Shown piece after piece: positions 1-8,816 of a DNA stretch of 64,000 bases. The translations under genes and the position numbers were made by a program. The stretch is taken from NCBI GenBank assembly GCA_017940565.1, contig JAGAYH010000054.1:1-64000 (forward strand), in the 5' to 3' direction. The notes under the pieces were generated by a model. It did no database searches. It had not been told where the DNA came from and was given only the letters and a program-made list of their open reading frames with translations. The DNA comes from Bacteroidaceae bacterium (GTDB lineage: Bacteria; Bacteroidota; Bacteroidia; Bacteroidales; Bacteroidaceae). Positions within the stretch are counted from its first letter, which is position 1. Every line of letters starts with the position of its first letter.

Positions 1-38
1 CATGTCATATTAGAGTTTTGCTTGTCTTCTTTTCGCAA

Positions 39-62
39 CACTAAGGTAAGTGAAAATTCTGA
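39..62 (+). promoter_or_regulatory. Upstream element shared with the protease gene at 55145 (copy 1)
   Basis: The stretch CACTAAGGTAAGTGAAAATT followed by CTGA closely matches 55073-55099 (CACTCTAAGGTATGTGCAAA then ATTCTGA), allowing a two-base insertion and two mismatches. Both copies lie 70-105 bases upstream of a gene for a type IX secreted protein. The function is unknown. It could be a leader or regulator site, or the end of a small mobile element. Confidence 0.4.
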
Positions 63-73
63 CATGGCAAAAT

Positions 74-98
74 CCTGGGCAACTTTTTGTTGCTCAGG
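74..98 (+). other. Hairpin in the leader of the EEP-family gene
   Basis: CCTGGGCAAC and GTTGCTCAGG pair across a TTTTT loop, with one G-T pair. No T-run follows, so it is more likely a leader structure or element end than an intrinsic terminator. A further 7-base inverted repeat (CATGTCA at 1-7, TGACATG at 60-66) surrounds the upstream element. Confidence 0.4.
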
Positions 99-143
99 CA
101 CTTATAAATAATGTTAAACTATAGTGTTGCGGAATTAAGGGGT

Positions 144-2963
144 ATGAAAAAAGTTCTGATGATTCTGATGACACTCCTTATGGGGAGTATCTTTGGAGGT
201 ACCGCTGCCTATGCTGACGGGGCCAATCCGTTGGAAGGTCTGAAACAGGTGGTGGAAGTGATTGACTTGAAAGATGGAGGCTGCTACTTCCTGGTGAGCG
301 ACCGCCATAAATTTGCGGGTAACACGTCGTCTTTACCCAAGGCTATGGCTGCCCAGCAGGACTACTTTCCTATAACGTGGGGCGAGGAATATGTGTACTG
401 GGCAGACCTGGACGTGACCCTGGCCGCCTTTGCATGGATAGCCGAGGAAACCGCCGACGGATGGGCTTTCAAGAACGTGCTGAATAAAAAGTATATCGGC
501 AACAGCAACGTGGATGAAACCGATGTGCTGTTCTCCGACACGCCTGTAGGTTACGTGCTCGACGACACTCCTCAAGATGAAGGTACCGACAGCGAGAGCC
601 TGATAGGCAAATTCCTTATGACCAACAGTATGGACGAAGGCTATTCCATCACGGTGCAGGGCTTCGGCCGCAGCGACCGTGCCGACAACTCTGTAGCCAA
701 GCAGCGTGAAGGTCAAGACAGCTACGATGAAAACGCAGCCATAAACGGCTATCCCGGCCGCTGGCTCGTCTATGAACTGACTGAGGAAATGATAGCTGCC
801 CTTAAGACGGGTGGCGACCATGGCGACGGCGAAAGAACCGGACTTGAGGACTTGACACGCGTCAAGTATCTCTCGGACATGAAGGACGGCGCCTACTATT
901 ACATCGTGAGCGACCGCACAAAGTATGCCTCCAACAATACGACCAAGCCCAAGGCTATGTCAACAGAACAGGACAGCTACGCCGTGAAGTGGGGTAAAAA
1001 GTTCGTCTATTGGGGCGATTTGGACACGGCTTCCGTAGGCTTTGTGTGGCAAGCGGTGAAAATGGACAACCAATGGGCGTTCAAGAACATGGACAACTAC
1101 CAGTATATCGGCACGATGAATACAGACGAGACCGATATCATATTCTCCACCACCCCCGTGGGCTATACACTGAGCGATTTGGAGGAGGGTGCCGGGCGCT
1201 TCACCATTATCAACAACGAGTCGCCCTATTCGCTGCACGTACAAGGCTATCTGCGCGGCGGACGCCCCGACAACAGTGTGGCTAAGCAGGAAGTGGGCGA
1301 AGACAACTATCCCGGAAATGGTGGCGAATACGGTTACGCCGGCCGCTGGCATTTCTATGAAGTGAACTATACCGAAGATTTGTCGCTGAAAGAAGGTTAC
1401 TATTACGTAGTTAGTGCTTTCGACAAATTCAGCCAGCCTGAAGCCTGGCAGCAGAACCAGACTGATGCCCGTTGCGCCAGCACCACCGGTGCCGAACTGG
1501 CTTGGACGGAACTGAATCAGAACGACCCGCGGCACATTTTCAAAGTGACGCCTGTAGAGGAGGGTTATACCATTCAGAACTATGTGAGCGGCCAGTATGT
1601 CGGCGGGCTTGCCGACGGTGTCATCGTGATGACGGACTCTCCGGCTGTCACGCAAACGCTGGAAGCTGTGGAAGACACAGAAGATACCTATATTATTTAT
1701 AACAGTTCGTTGGGTGAAAACCGCATGTTTGCCGATGGCCATCAGGATGGCGCAGCCACGAAAGGCCTGGTGGGCGGTGGCGAAGGTTGGAACGAAGGCG
1801 GCAGTTATGGACAGGCCCAATGGAAACTGCAAATGGTGCCTGCAACCCAGGTGACCGGCATTCCTTCCGAAAAACTGGCTCTGGCCCAGTTGCTGACCGG
1901 CACACGTAATCCTGAACATTTTGCCTATGACGAACTGAACGAAGAGCAGGCCGCTAATCTCAAGGCCGCTTATGCCGCTGCCGAGGCCGGGTTGGGACAG
2001 ACGTTGGAGAACATCTTCTACGTCAAGTTGGCCAATGAACTCCAGGCCGCCCTCAAGGGCGAGTTCACTCCTGACCAGCCATACGACAAGCATCACTTCG
2101 ACACCATTCGCGTGGTCAGCTACAATGTGCAGCACTGCGCCGGTCAGGACGACAAACTGAATCCCGAACGCACGGCCAAGGCCATTAACGCCCTTAACCC
2201 GACGGTGGTTGCCCTGCAGGAAATGGATAGTGTGACCTCTCGCTCGCAGGGCGTGGACCAGGTGAAGAAACTGGCAGAGCTGACGGGCATGTACGGTGTG
2301 TTCTGCAAGTCGATAGACTTTGCCGGCGGCGGCTATGGCAACGGTGTGCTGACAGATGAATTGCCCCGGAGCGTCCGTCGCGTCAACCTGGCACCCGATG
2401 GTGAAAAACGCACGATGCTGATGGTGGAACTCAAGGACTATGTCTTTGCGAGCATCCATGTGGGTCTGAGTCCCTCGGCCCGCCGTGGCTCTGCCCCCAT
2501 CATACTGAAGGCAGCCAAGGAATGCGCCGAAGCCTATGGCAAGCCTATCATCATTGCCGGTGACTTCAACGACGACGGCACCGACGGCGAGATGCAAGGG
2601 GAGCGCGGCGTGCTGACGAAGACGTTGCAGAAGAACTTCACTTTCCATTCCGATATGAAAACGCCCACATGGGGTGAAGGCATTTATGTAATCGACCATA
2701 TTATCAGCTACGACGGCATCGGTGGTGTGGAAACCCTCTCGTATGAGGTCATCCAGGACAAGATGACGTCTGACCACCTGCCCATTGTGGGTGAACTGAA
2801 GGTCGGTTTCCCGCCTGAGGGTATCAAGTCGGCTGAAAAAGCCAAGGCCCGTTGTGGCAACGTATATGACTTGACCGGCCAGATCGTTGGCAGCGACGTT
2901 AACACCCAGGAATTGGCCGACGGTATTTATATCATTGACGGACGGAAACGTCTGGTCAAGTAA
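144..2963 (+). CDS. Secreted endonuclease/exonuclease/phosphatase-family protein with type IX sorting domain
   Basis: A 939-residue protein. I start it at ATG 144, which gives the signal peptide MKKVLMILMTLLMGSIFGG; an in-frame ATG at 111 would put eleven residues before it. Three similar beta-rich repeats follow at about 41-220, 245-410 and 414-580, each opening with a K(D/E)G-x-YY(I/V)VSD-like strand; they may be lectin or RICIN-like modules. The EEP domain spans about 653-890 and shows SYNVQ, LQEMD, SIHVGL, GDFND and SDHLPI, the usual metal-binding and catalytic positions of Mg-dependent phosphodiesterases, nucleases and sphingomyelinases. The tail (about 897-939, VYDLTGQIV ... GIYIIDGRKRLVK) is a type IX sorting domain, so it should be exported to the surface. 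The substrate (nucleic acid, phospholipid or sugar phosphate) cannot be told from sequence. It stands alone, with a terminator after it. Confidence 0.85.
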   Translation: MKKVLMILMTLLMGSIFGGTAAYADGANPLEGLKQVVEVIDLKDGGCYFLVSDRHKFAGNTSSLPKAMAAQQDYFPITWGEEYVYWADLDVTLAAFAWIAEETADGWAFKNVLNKKYIGNSNVDETDVLFSDTPVGYVLDDTPQDEGTDSESLIGKFLMTNSMDEGYSITVQGFGRSDRADNSVAKQREGQDSYDENAAINGYPGRWLVYELTEEMIAALKTGGDHGDGERTGLEDLTRVKYLSDMKDGAYYYIVSDRTKYASNNTTKPKAMSTEQDSYAVKWGKKFVYWGDLDTASVGFVWQAVKMDNQWAFKNMDNYQYIGTMNTDETDIIFSTTPVGYTLSDLEEGAGRFTIINNESPYSLHVQGYLRGGRPDNSVAKQEVGEDNYPGNGGEYGYAGRWHFYEVNYTEDLSLKEGYYYVVSAFDKFSQPEAWQQNQTDARCASTTGAELAWTELNQNDPRHIFKVTPVEEGYTIQNYVSGQYVGGLADGVIVMTDSPAVTQTLEAVEDTEDTYIIYNSSLGENRMFADGHQDGAATKGLVGGGEGWNEGGSYGQAQWKLQMVPATQVTGIPSEKLALAQLLTGTRNPEHFAYDELNEEQAANLKAAYAAAEAGLGQTLENIFYVKLANELQAALKGEFTPDQPYDKHHFDTIRVVSYNVQHCAGQDDKLNPERTAKAINALNPTVVALQEMDSVTSRSQGVDQVKKLAELTGMYGVFCKSIDFAGGGYGNGVLTDELPRSVRRVNLAPDGEKRTMLMVELKDYVFASIHVGLSPSARRGSAPIILKAAKECAEAYGKPIIIAGDFNDDGTDGEMQGERGVLTKTLQKNFTFHSDMKTPTWGEGIYVIDHIISYDGIGGVETLSYEVIQDKMTSDHLPIVGELKVGFPPEGIKSAEKAKARCGNVYDLTGQIVGSDVNTQELADGIYIIDGRKRLVK

Positions 2964-2987
2964 TAAGAAACACGTTATTTGCAGCAT

Positions 2988-3017
2988 CAAGGCTTCCCGC
3001 TCCGGCAGGAAGCCTTG
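2988..3017 (+). terminator. Hairpin terminator after the EEP gene
   Basis: CAAGGCTTCC pairs perfectly with GGAAGCCTTG across a ten-base loop, 25 bases after the stop codon. The following TTGCTTTGTT is T-rich but not a clean run. Confidence 0.65.
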
Positions 3018-3068
3018 TTGCTTTGTTGCCCCCTAACGCAGGCATTATAGACACCGTGTCGTGAAGAA

Positions 3069-3152
3069 CTAACTCCGTTTTCGTTCGTTCTAACTCCGTT
3101 TTCGTTCGTTCTAACTCCGTTTTCGTGTTGATGGACTCCGTTCTCGTTCCGG
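3069..3152. repeat. 21-bp intergenic array A (four units)
   Basis: Units start at 3069, 3090, 3111 and 3132. The first three carry CTAACTCCGTTTTCGT without change; the fourth is TGGACTCCGTTCTCGTT. This is the most regular member of the family. It lies between the terminator at 2988 and the promoter at 3193. Nothing else is visible in this 342-base gap. Confidence 0.85.
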
Positions 3153-3192
3153 CAAAGCGAGGAGTGCAAACGAAGAAAAAGGGTGAGAAAGG

Positions 3193-3223
3193 TTGGCGGT
3201 GTGGAAAGTTTCTGCTAATTTTG
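3193..3223 (+). promoter_or_regulatory. Bacteroidetes-type promoter of the GH3-family gene
   Basis: TTG at 3193-3195, a 20-base spacer, then TAATTTTG at 3216-3223, which fits TAnnTTTG. The start codon at 3306 is 82 bases further on. Confidence 0.55.
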
Positions 3224-3305
3224 TGTCATAAATTGGACAAGTATAGCTTTTCGGGTGGTTGTGCTCATTGACAAGGGGCTTCTGCCCGAAATAAATTGTG
3301 GAACA

Positions 3306-4829
3306 ATGTTTAGTGTAAACACAAAGATAATAACGCCTTACTTCAGGTACCGCTACGAGCGGACGGCGAAAGCCCTCGAGCGGGCCGCCGAAAAACAGCG
3401 TGCTTTGCTGAAACGCCTGCTGGAGCTGGCCACCGACACGGAGTGGGGGCATAAGTACGGCTATGGTGACATGGGCGGTTATGAGGACTTTGCACAGCGT
3501 GTACCTCTGAGCAGCTATGAGGACCTGAAGGGATGCATAGACCGTATGCGCCACGGTGAGAACGACGTGCTCTGGCCGGGGCGCGTGAAATTTTACGCCA
3601 AGTCAAGTGGAACGACTAACGACAAGTCGAAGTATCTGCCCGTGAGCCGCGAAGGGCTGGAAGACACGCATTATAACGGCGGTCGCGACAGCGTGGCCTA
3701 CTTTCTTCACCATCATCCCGAGAGCCACATCTTCGGCGGCCGGGCGCTCATTCTGGGCGGTAGCCACGAACAGAATTATGATGTGAAAGAAAGTCTGGTG
3801 GGCGACCTCAGTGCTATTCTCATAGAAAACATCAATTCGCTGGCCAATCTAGTACGCACGCCGAGCAAGCGGGTGGCACTGATTCCCAATTTTGAGGAGA
3901 AACGCGAACTGATAGCCCGACGGGCAATGAAGCAGAATGTGACGAACATCAGCGGTGTGCCATCATGGATGCTGAGTGTGCTGAGCCTCATTCTGGAGAT
4001 TTCGGGAAAGAAGACCATCAGCGACGTTTGGCCGAACCTGGAAGTGTTCTTCCACGGCGGCGTGGCCTTCACTCCTTATCGCAAGACTTACAAGGAGCTG
4101 ATACCCTCGGAACGAATGAACTACATGGAGACCTACAACGCCAGTGAGGGCTTCTTCGGCCTGCAGACCGACCCAACGACTACGGCTATGCAACTGATGA
4201 CAAACTATGGCGTCTTCTACGAATTCGTGCCACTGGAACAACTCGGCCGTCCCGATGCCGAAGTCGTGCCCTTGTGGGACGTGGAAACGGGGCGCAACTA
4301 TGCTATGGTGATATCAACGAGCAGCGGACTGTGGCGTTACCTCATCGGCGACACGGTGAAGTTTGACAGCGTGAACCCTTATTTCTTCCACATTAGCGGA
4401 CGTACCAAGAGTTTCATCAACGCCTTTGGCGAGGAACTGATGGTGGACAATGCCGAACAAGGCCTTGCCGAAGCCTGCGCCGAGACCGGTGCCGTGGTGG
4501 CAGAGTACACCGCCGCCCCCATCTTCATGGATGCCGAAGGCAAGTGCCGTCACCAATGGGTAGTGGAGTTCCGAAAGGTTCCCGAAGACATGGAACGATT
4601 TGCCGAAATACTGGATTTGGCCCTGCAACGTATCAATTCGGACTATGAAGCCAAACGCTCCAATGACATTACTCTGCAACGCCTGGAGCTCATCAAGGCA
4701 CCACAGGGACTGTTCGACGAATGGCTGAAACGCAAGGGTAAGTTGGGCGGTCAGCACAAGGTGCCTCGCCTGTGTAACGACCGAAAAATAATGGATGAAG
4801 TTCTTGCCATCATGGCAGAAAACGAATAA
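3306..4829 (+). CDS. GH3 (auxin-responsive promoter) family acyl-adenylating enzyme
   Basis: A 507-residue member of the GH3 acyl-acid-amido synthetase-like family. These belong to the acyl-adenylate (ANL) superfamily and join an acid to an amine through an acyl-AMP. Visible motifs are the phosphate-binding SSGTTND near residue 99, the YNASEG motif near 275, and RYLIGDTVKF near 345, matching ATP/AMP motifs 1-3. I start at ATG 3306 (MFSVNTKIITPYFRYRY); the frame is open from a GTG at 3255, but that would sit close to the promoter. There is no signal peptide, so it is cytoplasmic. Plant members conjugate hormones; the bacterial substrate is unknown. It leads a rightward run with the Ig-like lipoprotein three bases downstream, so the two are probably co-transcribed. 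Confidence 0.88.
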   Translation: MFSVNTKIITPYFRYRYERTAKALERAAEKQRALLKRLLELATDTEWGHKYGYGDMGGYEDFAQRVPLSSYEDLKGCIDRMRHGENDVLWPGRVKFYAKSSGTTNDKSKYLPVSREGLEDTHYNGGRDSVAYFLHHHPESHIFGGRALILGGSHEQNYDVKESLVGDLSAILIENINSLANLVRTPSKRVALIPNFEEKRELIARRAMKQNVTNISGVPSWMLSVLSLILEISGKKTISDVWPNLEVFFHGGVAFTPYRKTYKELIPSERMNYMETYNASEGFFGLQTDPTTTAMQLMTNYGVFYEFVPLEQLGRPDAEVVPLWDVETGRNYAMVISTSSGLWRYLIGDTVKFDSVNPYFFHISGRTKSFINAFGEELMVDNAEQGLAEACAETGAVVAEYTAAPIFMDAEGKCRHQWVVEFRKVPEDMERFAEILDLALQRINSDYEAKRSNDITLQRLELIKAPQGLFDEWLKRKGKLGGQHKVPRLCNDRKIMDEVLAIMAENE

Positions 4830-4832
4830 CCC

Positions 4833-6758
4833 GTGACTCCTGTGAAGACGTTGAGATTTCTCTTTTATCTGTTGGTTGGTGCATGGCTTTGGTCGTGTGC
4901 CAGTCCCGGAACACCCGACGGCGGTCCGTATGATGAGGAACCGCCGCGTGTGGTTGGCTCGTCACCGGCTATGGGCGCTTTGGGAACCAAGCAGGATAAG
5001 GTGGAAATCTACTTCAACGAATTTATACAGTTGGATAATCCGAATGAGAAAGTGGTCATCAGTCCGCCACAAATCAACCAACCCGAGATATCTACGCAGG
5101 GGAAACGAATTAAAGTCCAGTTGCTCGACACGTTGAAGAAAAACACAACGTACACGATAGACTTCAGCGATGCTATCATAGACAACAACGAAGGCAATCC
5201 GATGGGCAATTACACCTTTGTGTTCTCAACGGGTGAAACCATTGATTCGATGGAGGTGTCTGGCTATGTGCTTAATGCGCAGAATCTGGAGCCCATCAAG
5301 GGCATCTTGGTCGGTTTGCACCAAAATCTTGACGATTCAGCGTTCACGTCGCTGCCTCTTGAACGCGTGGCCCGTACCAATGGCAGTGGACGCTTTGTGA
5401 TAAAGGGTGTTTACCCAGGCACATACCGTATATATGCCTTGCAGGAAGCAGATGGTACATTTACTTTCAGTCAGAAGAGCGAGATGTTGGCTTTCCGCCC
5501 GGACAGTTTTACTACCGGCAATTTTATGGACGTCCGTCCCGATACCGTATGGCATGACTATGCCCACACACGTATCGACAGCATCCGGGCTTTGCATTTT
5601 ACACACTATACACCAGACGATGTGGTGCTTCTGGCTTTTCTTGAGGCAGGTCAGGAGCGGCATCTGCTGAAGACGGTCCGCGAGGTGCCGGAACACTTCG
5701 AAATCTATTTTACAGCTCCCGACTCTGTGGTACCTCGAATAGAAGGGCTCAATTTTGATGCAGAAAATGCTTTCCTGGTCAACCGCACGGAGGGTAATGA
5801 CACGTTGCAATACTGGATTTGTGACACTACGTTGGCTTATCAGGACACTCTGCACATGGTTTACCGTTACACGGAGACTGACACTACCGGCGTGTTGTGT
5901 GAGAAGGCCGACACGTTGCATCTGGTGCCACGCGTAACACACGAAAAACAAGTGAAATGGCGTGCAGAAGAGATTGAAAAGTGGCGAAAAACTCAGGATA
6001 AACTGCACAAGCGGGGGCAACCTTACCAAACGGAGTATCCTGAACCTCCGCTTGAAGTACGTTTCAAGGCCACGGGCATATTGGCTCCTAACGAGAACAT
6101 CGGGATAGACGTTCCCCAGCCGTTGGCAGTGATTGACACCTCAAAGATACACCTGATGTTGCGTCAGGACAGTATTTACGTTCCTGCCGCCTATGAACTG
6201 TTGCCTACAGGAATCTCCCTGCTCAATTATACGCTTTATGCCGAGTGGCGGCCCAACCAGATTTATGAGCTGGTGGTCGATTCAGCCGCTTTCGTAAGCA
6301 TATACGGCCAAGCCTCGAATGCAACGAAACTGAGGTTCAATGTGCCTACTCTTGACCGTTATGCCTCGCTCTTTCTCAACCTCAAAGGCGTGGGCGACTC
6401 GTTGGCTGTTGTGCAGTTGCTTGCCGGAGACAAACCGGTACGGACGGTGCGTAGCAGCAACAGCAGGGCCGAGTTCTTTTTCCTGAAACCTGGCAGCTAC
6501 TATGTACGCCTGTTCCTTGACCACAATGGAAATGGCCAATGGGATCCGGGCGAATATGCCACCGGGCGCCAGGCTGAAGAAACCTATTATTATCCCACCA
6601 AAATCGATTTGCGCGCCATGTGGGATGTAGAGCAGGATTGGGACGTGAAAGCCGTGCCCATTTACCGTCAGAAACCCCTTGAGATTACCAAGCAAAAACC
6701 TGATAAAGGCCGTACCATAAAGAACCGCAATGCGGAACGAGAGAGAAACAAACGTTAG
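4833..6758 (+). CDS. Ig-like (SbsA/Big_5-type) surface lipoprotein
   Basis: A 641-residue protein starting at GTG 4833; a second GTG at 4842 (VKTLRFLFYLL) is equally possible and puts the lipobox Cys at residue 19. The N-terminus ends in WLWSC followed by ASPG, a lipoprotein signal. An Ig-like domain of the SbsA type covers about 38-135 (EPPRVVGSSPAMG ... NYTFVFSTG). The middle is beta-rich and unassigned. Near the C-terminus a DHNGNGQWDPGEY segment resembles a calcium-binding loop, and the end is very basic (KNRNAERERNKR). Proteins of this shape are common in Bacteroidales as uncharacterised lipoproteins. It lies between the GH3-family enzyme and the DUF3108 protein with gaps of 3 and 24 bases, which suggests one transcript. 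Confidence 0.8.
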   Translation: MTPVKTLRFLFYLLVGAWLWSCASPGTPDGGPYDEEPPRVVGSSPAMGALGTKQDKVEIYFNEFIQLDNPNEKVVISPPQINQPEISTQGKRIKVQLLDTLKKNTTYTIDFSDAIIDNNEGNPMGNYTFVFSTGETIDSMEVSGYVLNAQNLEPIKGILVGLHQNLDDSAFTSLPLERVARTNGSGRFVIKGVYPGTYRIYALQEADGTFTFSQKSEMLAFRPDSFTTGNFMDVRPDTVWHDYAHTRIDSIRALHFTHYTPDDVVLLAFLEAGQERHLLKTVREVPEHFEIYFTAPDSVVPRIEGLNFDAENAFLVNRTEGNDTLQYWICDTTLAYQDTLHMVYRYTETDTTGVLCEKADTLHLVPRVTHEKQVKWRAEEIEKWRKTQDKLHKRGQPYQTEYPEPPLEVRFKATGILAPNENIGIDVPQPLAVIDTSKIHLMLRQDSIYVPAAYELLPTGISLLNYTLYAEWRPNQIYELVVDSAAFVSIYGQASNATKLRFNVPTLDRYASLFLNLKGVGDSLAVVQLLAGDKPVRTVRSSNSRAEFFFLKPGSYYVRLFLDHNGNGQWDPGEYATGRQAEETYYYPTKIDLRAMWDVEQDWDVKAVPIYRQKPLEITKQKPDKGRTIKNRNAERERNKR

Positions 6759-6782
6759 AGGTTTAATCAAAATGAGAAGACA

Positions 6783-7583
6783 ATGAGAAACTGGTTGATA
6801 ATCCTTTTCTGTGCCATCACACTTGGAACGGCAGCCCAGACATTCACCAACACGGCGTTCAAAAGCGGCGAAACATTGCAGTACGACCTGTATTATAATT
6901 GGAAATTTGTGTGGGTCAAGGCCGGCAGTGCTTCCATGAGCATCTCTGCCACACAGTGGCATGGCCAAGCTGCCTACCGTACACGTCTGCTTACGCGCGG
7001 TTCAGAGAAAGCCGACCGTTTCTTCGTGTTGCGCGACACGCTTACCAGCATCGTGACGCAAAGCGACATGTTGCCACGTTACTATTCTAAAACCGATATG
7101 GAGGGCGAAAAGTATCGCCAGCGCAACGTGTGGTTTACCTATCAGGACGGCAAAACCACCGCCCGTCAGCGCTATATCAATCCGCATGGCATGATAAAGT
7201 GGAAGACTGAATCCGACAAGGAGGTCATTTTTGACATGCTGAGCATTATGCTCCGGGCCCGTTCGTTCGATGCTTCCACCTTCAAACCCGGCCAGAAGAT
7301 ACAGTTTATGATGACCGATGGCGACGGCAAAAGCTTGCAAACACTGATTTTCCGCGGGCGTAAAACGCTGAAGATGAAGAATAGTGCGGCTTCCTATCAC
7401 TGCCTTGTGCTATCCTTTGTAGAGTATGAGGGCAAGAAGGAGAGAGAAGTGGTCACCTTCTATGTCACTGATGACATGAACCACGTCCCCGTCCGCCTGG
7501 ACTTGAATCTTGACTTTGGCACGGCTAAGGCATATATATCCGGATACAAGGGCTTGCGCAACCCGATGACCGCCAAGAAGTAA
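6783..7583 (+). CDS. DUF3108 domain protein, exported
   Basis: A 266-residue protein with a signal peptide (MRNWLIILFCAITLGTAAQ) and then a DUF3108 domain through most of its length. The family signature is seen in GETLQYDLYYNWKFVWVKAG near the start and in the closing VPVRLDLNLDFGTAKAYISG. DUF3108 proteins are predicted periplasmic or outer-membrane-associated beta-rich proteins without a settled function. It follows the Ig-like lipoprotein by 24 bases and ends the run that began at 3306, because a hairpin follows 34 bases after its stop. Confidence 0.85.
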   Translation: MRNWLIILFCAITLGTAAQTFTNTAFKSGETLQYDLYYNWKFVWVKAGSASMSISATQWHGQAAYRTRLLTRGSEKADRFFVLRDTLTSIVTQSDMLPRYYSKTDMEGEKYRQRNVWFTYQDGKTTARQRYINPHGMIKWKTESDKEVIFDMLSIMLRARSFDASTFKPGQKIQFMMTDGDGKSLQTLIFRGRKTLKMKNSAASYHCLVLSFVEYEGKKEREVVTFYVTDDMNHVPVRLDLNLDFGTAKAYISGYKGLRNPMTAKK

Positions 7584-7617
7584 GCTACACGCGCAGATTC
7601 CGGTCGCAATTATGCCC

Positions 7618-7648
7618 AAAGCGCTTCCGCATCATGAGGAAGCGCTTT
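7618..7648 (+). terminator. Hairpin terminator after the DUF3108 gene
   Basis: AAAGCGCTTCC pairs perfectly with GGAAGCGCTTT across a nine-base loop. The downstream sequence is only weakly T-rich. Confidence 0.6.
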
Positions 7649-7655
7649 GAGTGTT

Positions 7656-7718
7656 CTAACTCCGTTCCCGTCGTGCCTATATCCGTTTTAGTATGGACTA
7701 ACTCCGTTTTCTTTTCTT
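7656..7718. repeat. 21-bp intergenic array B (three units)
   Basis: Units start at 7656, 7677 and 7698, with cores CTAACTCCGTTCCCGT, CTATATCCGTTTTAGT and CTAACTCCGTTTTCTT. This array lies between two convergent genes, flanked by a hairpin on each side, so it is not upstream of any promoter. Confidence 0.85.
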
Positions 7719-7755
7719 AGTCGTAAGATTTTCTTTGCTCTTGTTTTGGATACAA

Positions 7756-7789
7756 CAAAGCGGCGGCTCAAACTTGAGCCGCCGCTTTG
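7756..7789 (-). terminator. Hairpin terminator of the korAB operon
   Basis: A perfect 16-base inverted repeat (CAAAGCGGCGGCTCAA with TTGAGCCGCCGCTTTG), 19 bases beyond the korB stop on the minus strand, followed there by TTGTATCC. Confidence 0.7.
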
Positions 7790-7808
7790 CTATTATTGCC
7801 CGTCGTGT

Positions 7809-8813
7809 TTATTTGATTTCCCACGTGTCGTTCGTTTCGAGCAGTTGGGCAAAGTTGTGGTATGGCTTCTTGTGCGAAATCTGGTCGATTTGCTCAGCCA
7901 CAGCTTCATCGTAGGTGGGGGCTTCTACATCACGGATTACGCCGAGAGCTATGGGGAAGTCAGGGCCTTCCATGAGGGCAAGTTTCAACTGCAGGGTGTT
8001 GTCCTGGCAGTGGGCATCGTGAACGAGAATATCGTTCTCTGTGATACCGTTTTCACCAATCTTCACGACCTTAAGGCCAAAGCCTTCCTGAACGAGTCCG
8101 AACTCGCGGTTTTCACCGAATATGAGCGGTTTGCCGTGTTCGACATAGATGGCGTGCTTGGCGCGCTCAGGTTTGCTGTACACACTGTCGTGGGTGCCGT
8201 TGTTGAAGATAACGCAGTTCTGCAGTATTTCACAAACGGATGTACCCTTGTGGGCGTGGGCTGCCTTGAGAATGTCGATGCATCCTTGGGCATCTGTGGC
8301 CACGGCACGGGCAAAGAAGCGTCCACGGGCGCCGAAGCACAGTTCAGCGGGGCGGAAGGGATCTTCCACGGTACCGTAAGGGCTCGATTTGCTCACGAAG
8401 CCGCGCGGAGAAGTGGGGGAATATTGGCCCTTGGTGAGTCCGTAGATACGGTTGTTGAGCAATACGATATTGATATCGATGTTTCGGCGGTTGGCATGGA
8501 TGAAGTGGTTGCCGCCGATGGCCAGACCATCGCCGTCACCGCTGATTTGCCATACACTGAGATGCGGGTTGGCCACTTTGCAACCGGTGGCAATGGCGGT
8601 AGCGCGGCCGTGGATGGTGTTCATGCCGTATGTGGCCATGTAGTGGGGCAGGCGTGAGGAACAACCGATACCACTGATGACTGCAGTGTTGTGTGGTTCC
8701 ACTCCTATTTCAGCGAGTGCCTTATGGAAGGCACCGAGGAAGAAATGGTCGCCGCAGCCCGGGCACCAGCGGGGCTGGCCTTTCTTAAAGTCTTGTGCTG
8801 TATATTGTGCCAT
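7809..8813 (-). CDS. korB: 2-oxoacid (2-oxoglutarate):ferredoxin oxidoreductase, beta subunit
   Basis: A 334-residue subunit that binds thiamine diphosphate and, in this family, a 4Fe-4S cluster. With KorA it interconverts 2-oxoglutarate and succinyl-CoA plus CO2, using ferredoxin. The N-terminal CPGCGD (residues 17-22), GIGCSS near 49-54 and a later ENC-like Cys (EILQNCVIF) are the expected cluster ligands. The ThDP/Mg site reads GDGDGLAIGGNHF from residue 93 and ends in LLNNRIYGLTKGQ, which is the form found in 2-oxoglutarate rather than pyruvate enzymes. It starts three bases after korA ends, so the two are translated from one message and terminate at 7756-7789. Assignment to 2-oxoglutarate is by family pattern; other 2-oxoacids are possible. 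Confidence 0.9.
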   Translation of the reverse strand: MAQYTAQDFKKGQPRWCPGCGDHFFLGAFHKALAEIGVEPHNTAVISGIGCSSRLPHYMATYGMNTIHGRATAIATGCKVANPHLSVWQISGDGDGLAIGGNHFIHANRRNIDINIVLLNNRIYGLTKGQYSPTSPRGFVSKSSPYGTVEDPFRPAELCFGARGRFFARAVATDAQGCIDILKAAHAHKGTSVCEILQNCVIFNNGTHDSVYSKPERAKHAIYVEHGKPLIFGENREFGLVQEGFGLKVVKIGENGITENDILVHDAHCQDNTLQLKLALMEGPDFPIALGVIRDVEAPTYDEAVAEQIDQISHKKPYHNFAQLLETNDTWEIK

Positions 8814-8816
8814 GGT

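Noticed and set aside
960..2990. A 676-codon open frame antisense to the EEP gene
   Set aside because: It mirrors the codon pattern of the real gene, has no recognisable protein family and no start signal. It is a shadow frame.
3069..3152. CRISPR array
   Set aside because: Units are 21 bases in direct contact with only about four variable bases, so there are no spacers of 30 bases or more, and no cas genes are present.
7746..8657. A 303-codon open frame antisense to korB
   Set aside because: KorB has all cofactor motifs on the minus strand; the plus frame starts inside the terminator hairpin.
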